Below, piece after piece: positions 1 through 4,620 of a DNA stretch of 20,814 nucleotides (positions are counted from its first letter, which is position 1; each line of letters begins with the position of its first letter). The notes under the pieces were generated by a model. The model was not told the origin of the DNA, did no database searches, and saw only the letters and a program-made list of their open reading frames with translations. The stretch lies in the IMG/VR virus record IMGVR_UViG_3300028548_008839, positions 1-20,814 of that record; one strand, 5' to 3'. This DNA is from a virus. A program made the position numbers and the translations under genes.

Positions 1-6
1 GACATA

Positions 7-303
7 GTGCGCACTGACAGTCGCTACAAGGGACGTTCGTTAGCAGTTCGTGTGTATGTGTTGATTATGAAGAAACTATCGATACAACTGCAAGCAGGCG
101 GTATACAGAGCTCTGGTGGTAGATACCTTTGGAACAAACTCGCATCACATAAAGACATATTAGTATATGCAAGGAAACAACGTGGATCAATCAAGTTATC
201 ATTACCAAAATCAGGTAAAAGACAATTGCACTCTATAGAGATTGATTTGTATGGTTTAGATAATTCGGGAACTGATGCAGAGATATATGCCATAGCTATT
301 TGA
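7..303 (+). CDS. Small hypothetical protein, possibly 5'-truncated
   Basis: I do not recognise this protein. The reading frame is open to the left edge of the window, so the GTG at 7 may be internal to a longer gene. An alternative start is the ATG at 67, giving 78 residues beginning MKKLSIQLQAGG. No convincing Shine-Dalgarno sequence precedes either start. The product is basic in the middle (KQRGSIKLSLPKSGKRQ) and ends with an acidic, hydrophobic segment, DLYGLDNSGTDAEIYAIAI. There is no signal peptide or membrane segment. It heads the same-strand cluster of small genes. The frame is probably coding because it is long for this AT-rich DNA and all its neighbours have the same orientation, but the product is unknown. 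Confidence 0.5.
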   Translation: MRTDSRYKGRSLAVRVYVLIMKKLSIQLQAGGIQSSGGRYLWNKLASHKDILVYARKQRGSIKLSLPKSGKRQLHSIEIDLYGLDNSGTDAEIYAIAI

Positions 304-370
304 GTTAGTAAGACATTATCGGTATAGGTAATCACTTGACATAAAGGGATGCACTAAAACTGGCAATACA

Positions 371-475
371 ATGTTAGACTACAAATGCAATAACGTCTCT
401 ATCACACAAATCAAACCTATATTAATAAAGCACACTCCCCCAAACCTCAGAGCAACTCTAAATAATTCCATATGA
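371..475 (+). CDS. Possible 34-residue peptide in the 304-471 gap
   Basis: The 168-base gap after the first gene contains one short open frame, from ATG 371 to TGA 473-475 (MLDYKCNNVSITQIKP...). Its stop overlaps the next gene's start as ATGA (472-475), the overlap type used by several neighbours. There is no clear ribosome binding site and no recognisable motif. The overlap is the only support, so this is a tentative call. I see nothing else in the gap apart from a TTGACA without a suitably spaced -10. Confidence 0.25.
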   Translation: MLDYKCNNVSITQIKPILIKHTPPNLRATLNNSI

Positions 476-684
476 AAAAATCACCGTATATAAAAAATGA
501 CTCCGAGATGGTTATAGCCAAAGAGATTACCGATTGGAACTTTAGCAATCACACTTACCTACTTACTAAAAATAAGATGAAGTGTCATGGGTATTGGAAA
601 AATCATCATGAGTATATCAGATTTTCTGTACCCTTTCAGTTTAACAAGGCAAGACGACAGTTTCAGTATACCAAGATTGTCTGA
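472..684 (+). CDS. Small basic hypothetical protein (70 aa)
   Basis: The protein has 70 residues, starts at ATG 472 and stops at TGA 682-684. It is rich in Lys, His, Tyr and Phe, with the segment CHGYWKNHHEYIRFSVPFQF near residues 39-58. The C-terminus (KARRQFQYTKIV) is basic. There is no transmembrane segment, zinc-finger spacing or other family motif that I can name. It lies upstream of a strong-looking promoter (715-743), so it probably belongs to a different transcription unit from the genes that follow. It could be a small nucleic-acid-binding or host-takeover protein, but that rests only on its charge. Confidence 0.55.
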   Translation: MKKSPYIKNDSEMVIAKEITDWNFSNHTYLLTKNKMKCHGYWKNHHEYIRFSVPFQFNKARRQFQYTKIV

Positions 685-714
685 CAGTCATATGAAAACG
701 GTTTGACCAAAGCC

Positions 715-743
715 TTGCAAACATCACCGAAGCCCTGTATAAT
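715..743 (+). promoter_or_regulatory. Sigma70-type promoter
   Basis: The -35 is TTGCAA (715-720, 4 of 6 consensus bases) and the -10 is TATAAT (738-743, perfect), separated by exactly 17 bases. Transcription would start near 750, giving a leader of about 28 bases before the ATG at 778. This placement argues against the TTG at 703 as a start codon. It would be an early-type promoter read by unmodified host polymerase and would drive the 778-2032 gene cluster. Confidence 0.65.
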
Positions 744-753
744 AGCTATTATA
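738..753. repeat. 16-bp perfect palindrome over the -10 box
   Basis: TATAATAGCTATTATA is its own reverse complement. It begins with the -10 hexamer and runs to the expected transcription start. A symmetric site in this place is where a dimeric repressor would sit, so it is a candidate operator. In AT-rich DNA a palindrome that includes TATAAT can also arise by chance. Confidence 0.4.
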
Positions 754-777
754 GACACTGGAAAAAGAACAGAACAA

Positions 778-1056
778 ATGAAGATTAAACAAATTGCATC
801 TAACATGACTCTGCTATCACTTAGTGATGGTTCCGAAGTGATGTTCTCATATGAAACGCCTGTTGCCGGACGGGATTCGTTGTTCGCGTTTCGCACGACA
901 GAAAAATACAGTGTTACCACCACGAAGCATATCAATAAATATCTGCGTGGGTTGCCAGTCAATTTCACGACTGTTGTCGAAGAATATTCCGAGAAACAGA
1001 TATCAGATATGGTTACAGGTCAACAAACGCTGCTTCAAGACGTACTGGGCAAATGA
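778..1056 (+). CDS. Conserved-looking small phage protein (92 aa)
   Basis: I chose ATG 778 because a promoter occupies 715-743; the in-frame TTG at 703 lies upstream of it. The product has 92 residues, beginning MKIKQIASNMTLLS. The pattern LSDGSEVMFSYETPVAG followed by a KYSVTTTKHINKYLRG segment resembles small phage proteins of unknown function that I have seen under a DUF8033-type label, but I cannot confirm the family name from sequence alone. The predicted fold is mixed beta then alpha, with no membrane segment. Its TGA overlaps the next ATG at 1053 (ATGA), which suggests translational coupling. It is the first gene after the promoter and is somewhat richer in G+C than its neighbours around 860-980. 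Confidence 0.75.
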   Translation: MKIKQIASNMTLLSLSDGSEVMFSYETPVAGRDSLFAFRTTEKYSVTTTKHINKYLRGLPVNFTTVVEEYSEKQISDMVTGQQTLLQDVLGK

Positions 1057-1253
1057 AAATTTTACCATTAAAATCAGAAGACAATCAAGGTATTAAGAGA
1101 TACATTTATACTGTATATGACCCTGAGATTAATGATGTAGTATTTCAGGGTTCAATGTCTGCATGTCAGTCGTATATTGATTATTGCAATGATGAATCTA
1201 GCAACGAAAGGCTAACTGCATTTAAATCTGCAAAAGACCCTTTAATCAATTGA
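1053..1253 (+). CDS. Small hypothetical protein (66 aa)
   Basis: This 66-residue protein starts at ATG 1053, which overlaps the stop of the upstream gene, and ends at TGA 1251-1253. The sequence YIYTVYDPEINDVVFQGSMS (about residues 17-36) looks like a short beta-rich domain, followed by a helix containing CQSYIDYC. I recognise no family. The tight overlap with the gene before it indicates a shared transcript and probable translational coupling. Confidence 0.65.
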   Translation: MKILPLKSEDNQGIKRYIYTVYDPEINDVVFQGSMSACQSYIDYCNDESSNERLTAFKSAKDPLIN

Positions 1254-1276
1254 CCTATTTTTTACCGAATAACAGA

Positions 1277-1624
1277 ATGTTTAACACGTATATATTAGAA
1301 TTAGTGAATATCTTACACACTATGAATAAAAAAACCGAAAGTTTAGAAACTATTGCAGTGATTCATTGTGCACATGAGGATTTTCCGAGAACGGTTGCAT
1401 TGATTGAAGTTGACCCATTATTGACTGATAGAATCAAGATAGAAATGGCGTATGAGCTTACTAACAGTCATGATGTCGAATGGTGGAAAAATAAAGAAGT
1501 TACAAAAATGTTTCCAAACAAAACTTGTCGCTCAAGTGATGTTGGTGATCAAGTATTGATTGAGGATAGAAAATACGCATTCAATGGTGAACGCGGCGCG
1601 ACAATCGCACGAGTGGACAGATAA
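1277..1624 (+). CDS. Hypothetical protein with TNSxDxxWW / CRSxxVGD motif
   Basis: The start is uncertain: TTG 1250 overlaps the previous stop as TTGA, while ATG 1277 and ATG 1322 are in frame. None has a clear ribosome binding site. From 1322 the product would be 100 residues beginning MNKKTESLETIAVIHCAHED. The conserved-looking core is AYELTNSHDVEWWKNKEVTK then CRSSDVGDQVLI. I recall similar TNSxDxxWW...CRSxSVGD patterns in small uncharacterised proteins of phages and plasmids, but I know no function for them. The product is soluble with no signal peptide. It lies in the same-strand run of small genes and is followed 4 bases later by the next start. Confidence 0.65.
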   Translation: MFNTYILELVNILHTMNKKTESLETIAVIHCAHEDFPRTVALIEVDPLLTDRIKIEMAYELTNSHDVEWWKNKEVTKMFPNKTCRSSDVGDQVLIEDRKYAFNGERGATIARVDR

Positions 1625-1628
1625 ATTA

Positions 1629-1805
1629 ATGTCTGCTAATATTAGTTCTATTGTAAGTTTGCTTGGTGATACACTACGCCGACGTTGTGATTGTGTCATT
1701 TGCGAGACAGAAATTGATGAATTGTTGAAAGAATTGCTGAGAATAGAAAAAGATAACTTGATAGAGCTTGCTGAACTACAAAGTCAATTGAAAGGGAAAA
1801 ATTAA
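1629..1805 (+). CDS. Small Cys-containing helical protein (58 aa)
   Basis: I chose ATG 1629 over the upstream in-frame ATG at 1560, which lies inside the preceding gene. The product has 58 residues. It carries CDCVICE (Cys 20, 22 and 25) followed by an acidic amphipathic helix, ETEIDELLKELLRIEKDN, that could form a coiled coil. Three cysteines alone do not make a convincing zinc site. Its TAA overlaps the next ATG (TAATG at 1803-1807), which implies coupling. The family is unknown. Confidence 0.55.
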   Translation: MSANISSIVSLLGDTLRRRCDCVICETEIDELLKELLRIEKDNLIELAELQSQLKGKN

Positions 1806-2032
1806 TGTCTATTAAAATTGGTGATATTGTAGAACTAATGCCAGTCAGTACACGTAATAGACAATTACGCAATCAAGATGGTATGACAGATTGGGAAGTG
1901 ATGCAAATCAGAAGCACTCAATGCTTTGATGGTGAAATTGGTTTTGATATAAAAGCGCTGGGTTCTTCGAAGTCTCGCTGGGTGCAAAGACATGAAATTT
2001 CAGTTCGAATCTGTCGTGAAAATAGGCATTAG
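1805..2032 (+). CDS. Small hypothetical protein (75 aa), SH3-like pattern
   Basis: This 75-residue protein begins MSIKIGDIVELMPVSTRNRQ, with its start overlapping the previous stop. The opening KIGDIVELMP and the later KSRWVQRHEISVRI resemble the strand pattern of small SH3-like barrels (a 'GDxVxL' entry and a closing strand). This is a guess from pattern only. It is the last gene of the promoter-proximal cluster and is followed by 85 bases without a gene before the tRNAs. Confidence 0.6.
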   Translation: MSIKIGDIVELMPVSTRNRQLRNQDGMTDWEVMQIRSTQCFDGEIGFDIKALGSSKSRWVQRHEISVRICRENRH

Positions 2033-2085
2033 CAATGATTAGGGTGTGTTATGCTATTGTAATAATTTTTTTAATATGTTTGGTC

Positions 2086-2094
2086 TGGTAAAAT
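2086..2094 (+). promoter_or_regulatory. Possible extended -10 promoter for the tRNA pair
   Basis: TGGTAAAAT matches an extended -10 element (TGnTATAAT with one mismatch) about 24 bases before the first tRNA. The -35 region 17 bases upstream is only a run of T, so the call rests on the extended -10 alone. The tRNAs may also be read through from the upstream promoter. Confidence 0.35.
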
Positions 2095-2117
2095 GAAATC
2101 AAAAGATAAACACAATC

Positions 2118-2194
2118 GCGCTCGTAGCTCAGTTGGATAGAGCATCGGCCTTCTAAGCCGATTGTCATAGGTTCGAATCCTATCGAGCGCACCA
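2118..2194 (+). tRNA. tRNA-Arg(TCT)
   Basis: A full cloverleaf can be drawn by eye. The acceptor stem is GCGCTCG (2118-2124) with CGAGCGC (2184-2190). The D stem is GCTC/GAGC, the anticodon stem TCGGC/GCCGA, and the T arm ATAGG-TTCGAAT-CCTAT. The seven-base loop CTTCTAA has anticodon TCT (2152-2154), which reads AGA. Discriminator A and CCA are encoded. AGA is the common Arg codon in the neighbouring phage genes, so the tRNA probably supplements the host pool. Confidence 0.96.
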
Positions 2195-2203
2195 ATTTAC
2201 TAA

Positions 2204-2280
2204 GGGCCCATAGCTCAGCTGGTTAGAGCATCGGACTCATAATCCGTTGGTCCTAGGTTCGAGTCCTAGTGGGCCCACCA
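2204..2280 (+). tRNA. tRNA with CAT anticodon, likely Ile2 (AUA) rather than Met
   Basis: The acceptor stem is GGGCCCA (2204-2210) with TGGGCCC (2270-2276). The D stem is GCTC/GAGC and the T arm CTAGG-TTCGAGT-CCTAG. The anticodon loop CTCATAA carries CAT (2238-2240), and CCA is encoded. The pair 27-43 is T-T, the only mismatch. Pairs 1-72 are G-C, so it is not an initiator tRNA. Positions 4-69 and 5-68 are both C-G, the feature used by E. coli TilS to choose tRNA-Ile2 for lysidine modification; elongator tRNA-Met has U4-A69 and A5-U68. AUA-reading Ile2 is therefore favoured by inference. Confidence 0.93.
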
Positions 2281-2287
2281 ATTTTAT

Positions 2288-2295
2288 GATAAATA
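2288..2295 (+). promoter_or_regulatory. Late-promoter-like motif, 7 of 8
   Basis: GATAAATA differs from the T4 late motif TATAAATA at the first base only. It lies just after the tRNAs and about 10 bases before the ATG at 2305, inside a short AAAT-repeat stretch (2291-2302), so it may be chance. If used, it would start the membrane-peptide/peptidase transcript late in infection. Confidence 0.25.
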
Positions 2296-2304
2296 AATAA
2301 ATAT

Positions 2305-2403
2305 ATGATTAATAATTTTTTAAAATCTGTGTTGCAAGTATTGTTGTTTGTAATGATAATTTTTATATTTGTTTATGTTGAAACGTTTTTTAATAGTTTA
2401 TGA
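2305..2403 (+). CDS. 32-residue single-helix membrane peptide
   Basis: ATG 2305 opens a 32-codon frame beginning MINNFLKSVLQVLLFVMIIF. After a short polar start it has one unbroken hydrophobic segment (about residues 9-24), long enough to span a membrane, and a short polar C-terminus. Its TGA (2401-2403) overlaps the ATG of the next short frame as ATGA. No ribosome binding site is obvious. Hydrophobic frames occur easily in T-rich DNA, so the overlap chain is the main support. Small membrane peptides of this kind are common in T4-like genomes and mostly uncharacterised. Confidence 0.4.
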   Translation: MINNFLKSVLQVLLFVMIIFIFVYVETFFNSL

Positions 2404-2555
2404 AATATTTAATTAATCTCTTTTTTAATAGTTCTTTCTACCAACTTTATTTTCCAACAGGGATGTGTTCTATATTTTCAGTGGGAGTAATGATGTTTAT
2501 AGAAATAATTTATATTTTTATTGTTTTGGTTTGTTGTTTTCTGTTAATACAATGA
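2400..2555 (+). CDS. 51-residue (or 20-residue) membrane peptide
   Basis: The frame runs from ATG 2400 to TGA 2553-2555, giving 51 residues, with ATGA overlaps to the genes on both sides (2400-2403 and 2552-2555). A second possible start is ATG 2493, which has the best ribosome binding site here (GGGAG at 2483-2487, 5 bases before it) and would give the 20-residue peptide MFIEIIYIFIVLVCCFLLIQ, almost entirely a membrane helix with a Cys pair. Either form would be a membrane micro-protein, translationally coupled to the metallopeptidase-like gene downstream. Function unknown. Confidence 0.4.
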   Translation: MKYLINLFFNSSFYQLYFPTGMCSIFSVGVMMFIEIIYIFIVLVCCFLLIQ

Positions 2556-3019
2556 TTATTATAGAAACAACAGGCGGTATCAAAGAAGACAGAAATCTTG
2601 CCGAAAATGTTATGGATTTTTGTGTAAAAAAATTATTATCACGTCATCGAAATTTAAACATTCAATGTATAATTAGAAACACTCTAAAAGAGAATGCTTA
2701 TGGGTTTTGCTATAAGGATGTTGGTTATAAATCGTATATTATTGAAATAGATAGAAGATTATCTCGTGATGGAATTATAGAAGGGATTGACGATGGTATT
2801 GATGCATTTATTTCTACCGTTTGTCATGAAATGGTACATGTTATGCAAAATGCAACTAAAAGTATGATAAGCACTCATAGTTGGAGATGCAAGGATGGCA
2901 AATATAGAAGATTCTCTAAAAAAGAACCGTGGGAAACAGAAGCATATGCTTTGCAGGGCCCATTGGCAAAAGAATTCATAGAGAATAATTTTAATCGTCA
3001 AGGAATATATGTCAATTAG
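2552..3019 (+). CDS. HExxH zinc-metallopeptidase-like protein (SprT-like)
   Basis: I chose ATG 2552, overlapping the previous stop as ATGA, over the in-frame GTG at 2465, which would add a hydrophobic N-terminus out of character with the rest. The product has 155 residues. Residues 91-98 read CHEMVHVM, a zinc-binding HExxH with His92 and His96 as ligands and Glu93 as the catalytic base. KEPWETEAYALQ at 124-135 supplies a likely third ligand (Glu128 or Glu130). This HExxH plus PWExEAY arrangement is common in small SprT-like or uncharacterised metallopeptidase-like proteins of phages. The protein should be soluble. Substrate unknown; maturation of a virion protein or attack on a host protein are both possible. 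It sits between two membrane-peptide genes. Confidence 0.82.
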   Translation: MIIIETTGGIKEDRNLAENVMDFCVKKLLSRHRNLNIQCIIRNTLKENAYGFCYKDVGYKSYIIEIDRRLSRDGIIEGIDDGIDAFISTVCHEMVHVMQNATKSMISTHSWRCKDGKYRRFSKKEPWETEAYALQGPLAKEFIENNFNRQGIYVN

Positions 3020-3021
3020 AA

Positions 3022-3189
3022 ATGTTTATAATAATAATATTACTAATAGGGCTTCTTTCTTATTATTTTATACGGCATCCAGTAGTAACAATATTTTTTA
3101 TATTTAAAATTTTAGGTTTGTTTGTTTTAGGTTTAATCACAATAGCAATATTTGTTTTTTTAATTGCTTTAATTGGAAATAGTTTATAA
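3022..3189 (+). CDS. 55-residue two-helix membrane peptide
   Basis: ATG 3022 lies 2 bases after the peptidase stop, and the TAA (3187-3189) overlaps the next ATG (TAATG). The 55-residue product has two hydrophobic stretches, MFIIIILLIGLLSYYF at residues 1-16 and about residues 21-52 (e.g. LGLFVLGLITIAIFVFLIAL at 31-50). They are separated by the polar turn IRHP, so it would be a hairpin or two-pass membrane protein. It fills the whole gap between two solid genes, with overlap or near-overlap at each end, which supports it as real. A holin-like role is conceivable from size and topology but not shown. Confidence 0.6.
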   Translation: MFIIIILLIGLLSYYFIRHPVVTIFFIFKILGLFVLGLITIAIFVFLIALIGNSL

Positions 3190-3833
3190 TGAAACATGAA
3201 GAATGGTATGTGCCAGGATATGGTACGGAAAAAGTCGGTCCATTTCTTGGTAGTCTTATAGAAATGGTAAGACCACAAAAAATATTGGAAGTTGGTTTTG
3301 GATACACTACACCATTTTTGATAGAATCATTAAAAAATAATTTTGAATTGGTTTGGGACAATAATTGCGATCCTGAATATCTAAAAAACAAATATGATCC
3401 AAAATTAGTCATTATTGACAACCAAAGTTTAGAAAAAAATACAAATAGAGCAAAACAACGACGTAATTTTCTCAAAGAACAACCAACAAATTTAGTTGAT
3501 TTTATTGAAGGGGATTTTACTCAATCAAGTATTGTTTCACAGGTAAAAGAAAATTATTCTCAATTTGATTTGTGCTGGTTTGATTGTGGTGGGCCAGAAG
3601 AATATCAATTTTTCATTGATAATTATTTTGATATGATTAAAGAATTTAGTATTTTCCATTTTACCTTTTTCAAAGGAGAAGAAAATAAAAATGGAAAAAT
3701 TATATCAAAATGTTTGTCTGAATATTTAAGATCAACTGGTTCGAATATGCAACGATTAGATATAATCGAACCACATAAATTTAAACAGGGTAGTATCACT
3801 ATATTGAGAAAAGTTAATAATGAAAATCAGTGA
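3189..3833 (+). CDS. Class I SAM-dependent methyltransferase-like protein
   Basis: The 214-residue protein has a glycine-rich SAM-binding loop, ILEVGFGYTT, at residues 32-41 (motif I, E-V-G-x-G). An acidic residue follows in the next strand region (VIIDN, about 74-78). VDFIEGDF at 103-110 fits the motif III position and FDLCWFDCGG at 126-135 fits motif IV. This order and spacing are those of the Rossmann-fold methyltransferases. There is no target-recognition or DPPY/NPPF motif, so it is not an ordinary DNA adenine methylase. Small-molecule, protein or sugar methylation are possible. The start overlaps the preceding stop, and the last 14 bases overlap the next small gene. It may act with the 2OG oxygenase downstream in some modification, by proximity only. 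Confidence 0.8.
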   Translation: MKHEEWYVPGYGTEKVGPFLGSLIEMVRPQKILEVGFGYTTPFLIESLKNNFELVWDNNCDPEYLKNKYDPKLVIIDNQSLEKNTNRAKQRRNFLKEQPTNLVDFIEGDFTQSSIVSQVKENYSQFDLCWFDCGGPEEYQFFIDNYFDMIKEFSIFHFTFFKGEENKNGKIISKCLSEYLRSTGSNMQRLDIIEPHKFKQGSITILRKVNNENQ

Positions 3834-3996
3834 GAATGAAGAAATTGATATTCTTAGGAAAAAATGTGACATGCAAGAAAAAATTTTACAAGATGTAAAT
3901 TTTCTTTTAAAATATTACACTAACAACATTGATAGGAAACTGCAACAATATGAGCAATTTGTCGAATCTAGCGAAAACAATAAAGAATCAAAATAA
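3820..3996 (+). CDS. 58-residue charged helical protein
   Basis: ATG 3820 lies inside the end of the methyltransferase gene and the frame ends at TAA 3994-3996, inside the start of the oxygenase gene. The 58-residue product (MKISENEEIDILRKKCDMQE...) is rich in Lys, Glu, Asn and Gln, with hydrophobic residues at helical spacing (I-L-V-L-L about residues 9-31), so it is probably one long amphipathic helix or coiled coil. It fills what would otherwise be a 116-base gap and overlaps both neighbours, which supports coding. No family recognised; it may be a small adaptor or a coupling peptide. Confidence 0.55.
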   Translation: MKISENEEIDILRKKCDMQEKILQDVNFLLKYYTNNIDRKLQQYEQFVESSENNKESK

Positions 3997-4573
3997 ACCA
4001 TCAAATATGTTTAATAGGTCACCACATTCTAAAAATTTTACAGAAAAATTTCCTGTTATTAAAGTTGACTTGCTTCCTTATCAAGAAGCAACGTTTTATG
4101 GCAAACACTGGTCTTCGCCGTTAAATGAAAATCTCGAAAAACAAATTCGAGAATGTGGTGATAAACAAAATAAAAAAACTAATGTCAAAGCACAAATGAC
4201 CAATTGGTTTATGCATCATGATTCTACTGAATTTCAGTGGGTTTGTGATAGAGCAATTGATTTGGCCACAAAGAATAATCCACACAAAATTGGTATGATT
4301 GCTTATGATTGTTGGGGAGCAATATATTGTGAAGGTGATTATACAATTATGCACAACCATTGGCCAAATCTTTGGAGTTTTGTTTATTATGTGAACTGCC
4401 CACCTCAATCGGCACCATTACTATTGAATAACTCTGAAAAATCAATTACAATCCTGCCAAGTGCAGGCATGATGGTTCTTTTTCCTGGCTGGATTAATCA
4501 CTCAGTGCCCGCGCATGTAGGCGAAGATAGAATTGTTGTTGCTGGAAATCTTGTTTGGAATTTTCAATTGTAA
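3950..4573 (+). CDS. 2OG-Fe(II) oxygenase family protein
   Basis: I chose ATG 3950, which has AGGAAA upstream at 3934-3939; the in-frame TTG at 3929 is less likely. The 207-residue protein has the double-stranded beta-helix signature of 2-oxoglutarate/Fe(II) dioxygenases found in many marine T4-like phages. HNHWPNLWSFVYYV at 135-148 carries the first iron-ligand region. LFPGWINHSVPAH at 177-189 carries the distal His184. DRIVVAGN at 193-200 has Arg194, placed to bind the 2OG carboxylate. The N-terminal 30 residues are polar and probably flexible. The substrate is unknown; hydroxylation of a virion or host protein is the usual suggestion for phage members. It overlaps the preceding small gene by 47 bases and is the last gene before the late promoter at 4588. 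Confidence 0.85.
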   Translation: MSNLSNLAKTIKNQNKPSNMFNRSPHSKNFTEKFPVIKVDLLPYQEATFYGKHWSSPLNENLEKQIRECGDKQNKKTNVKAQMTNWFMHHDSTEFQWVCDRAIDLATKNNPHKIGMIAYDCWGAIYCEGDYTIMHNHWPNLWSFVYYVNCPPQSAPLLLNNSEKSITILPSAGMMVLFPGWINHSVPAHVGEDRIVVAGNLVWNFQL

Positions 4574-4585
4574 CATAGTTATATC

Positions 4586-4620
4586 ATTATAAATACTTTT
4601 ATAATAGGGGTATTTATAAT
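4586..4620 (+). promoter_or_regulatory. 11-bp inverted repeat spanning late promoter and start codon
   Basis: ATTATAAATAC (4586-4596) is the exact reverse complement of GTATTTATAAT (4610-4620), with a 13-base loop. The left arm holds the late promoter. The right arm begins at the last G of the AGGGG ribosome binding site and ends on the first base of the TTG start codon. Read-through RNA would contain both arms and could fold. RNA started at the late promoter (about 4600) would lack the left arm and stay open. This is the arrangement known for T4 late genes such as e and soc. Confidence 0.6.
4588..4595 (+). promoter_or_regulatory. T4-type late promoter for the hub operon
   Basis: TATAAATA is a perfect match to the T4 late-promoter -10 element recognised by the phage sigma-like factor gp55. 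It lies 24 bases before the start of the gp5-like gene, so transcription should start near 4600, leaving a leader of about 20 bases that keeps the AGGGG at 4606-4610. The same octamer occurs at two other gene starts in this window and nowhere inside a gene that I could find. Confidence 0.85.

Noticed and set aside
336-372. Consensus -35 TTGACA (336-341) with TACAAT (367-372)
   Set aside because: The spacing of 25 bases is too long for a sigma70 promoter and no other -10 is well placed.
703-777. TTG start that would lengthen the 778-1056 gene
   Set aside because: It lies upstream of the -35/-10 pair at 715-743 and would place the promoter inside the gene. ATG 778 is better.
2026-2072. Possible terminator: TAGCA/TGCTA followed by a run of seven T
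   Set aside because: The stem is only 5 bp with a loop of about 17 bases, too weak to call.
2465-2551. GTG start that would lengthen the peptidase-like gene
   Set aside because: The added residues are hydrophobic and Phe/Tyr-rich like the frame beside it, whereas ATG 2552 makes an ATGA overlap and begins a normal soluble domain.
2723-2730. TATAAATC, 7 of 8 late-promoter match (similar TATAAATT near 10768)
   Set aside because: These are inside well-supported genes with no gene start nearby, and 7 of 8 matches are expected by chance in AT-rich DNA.
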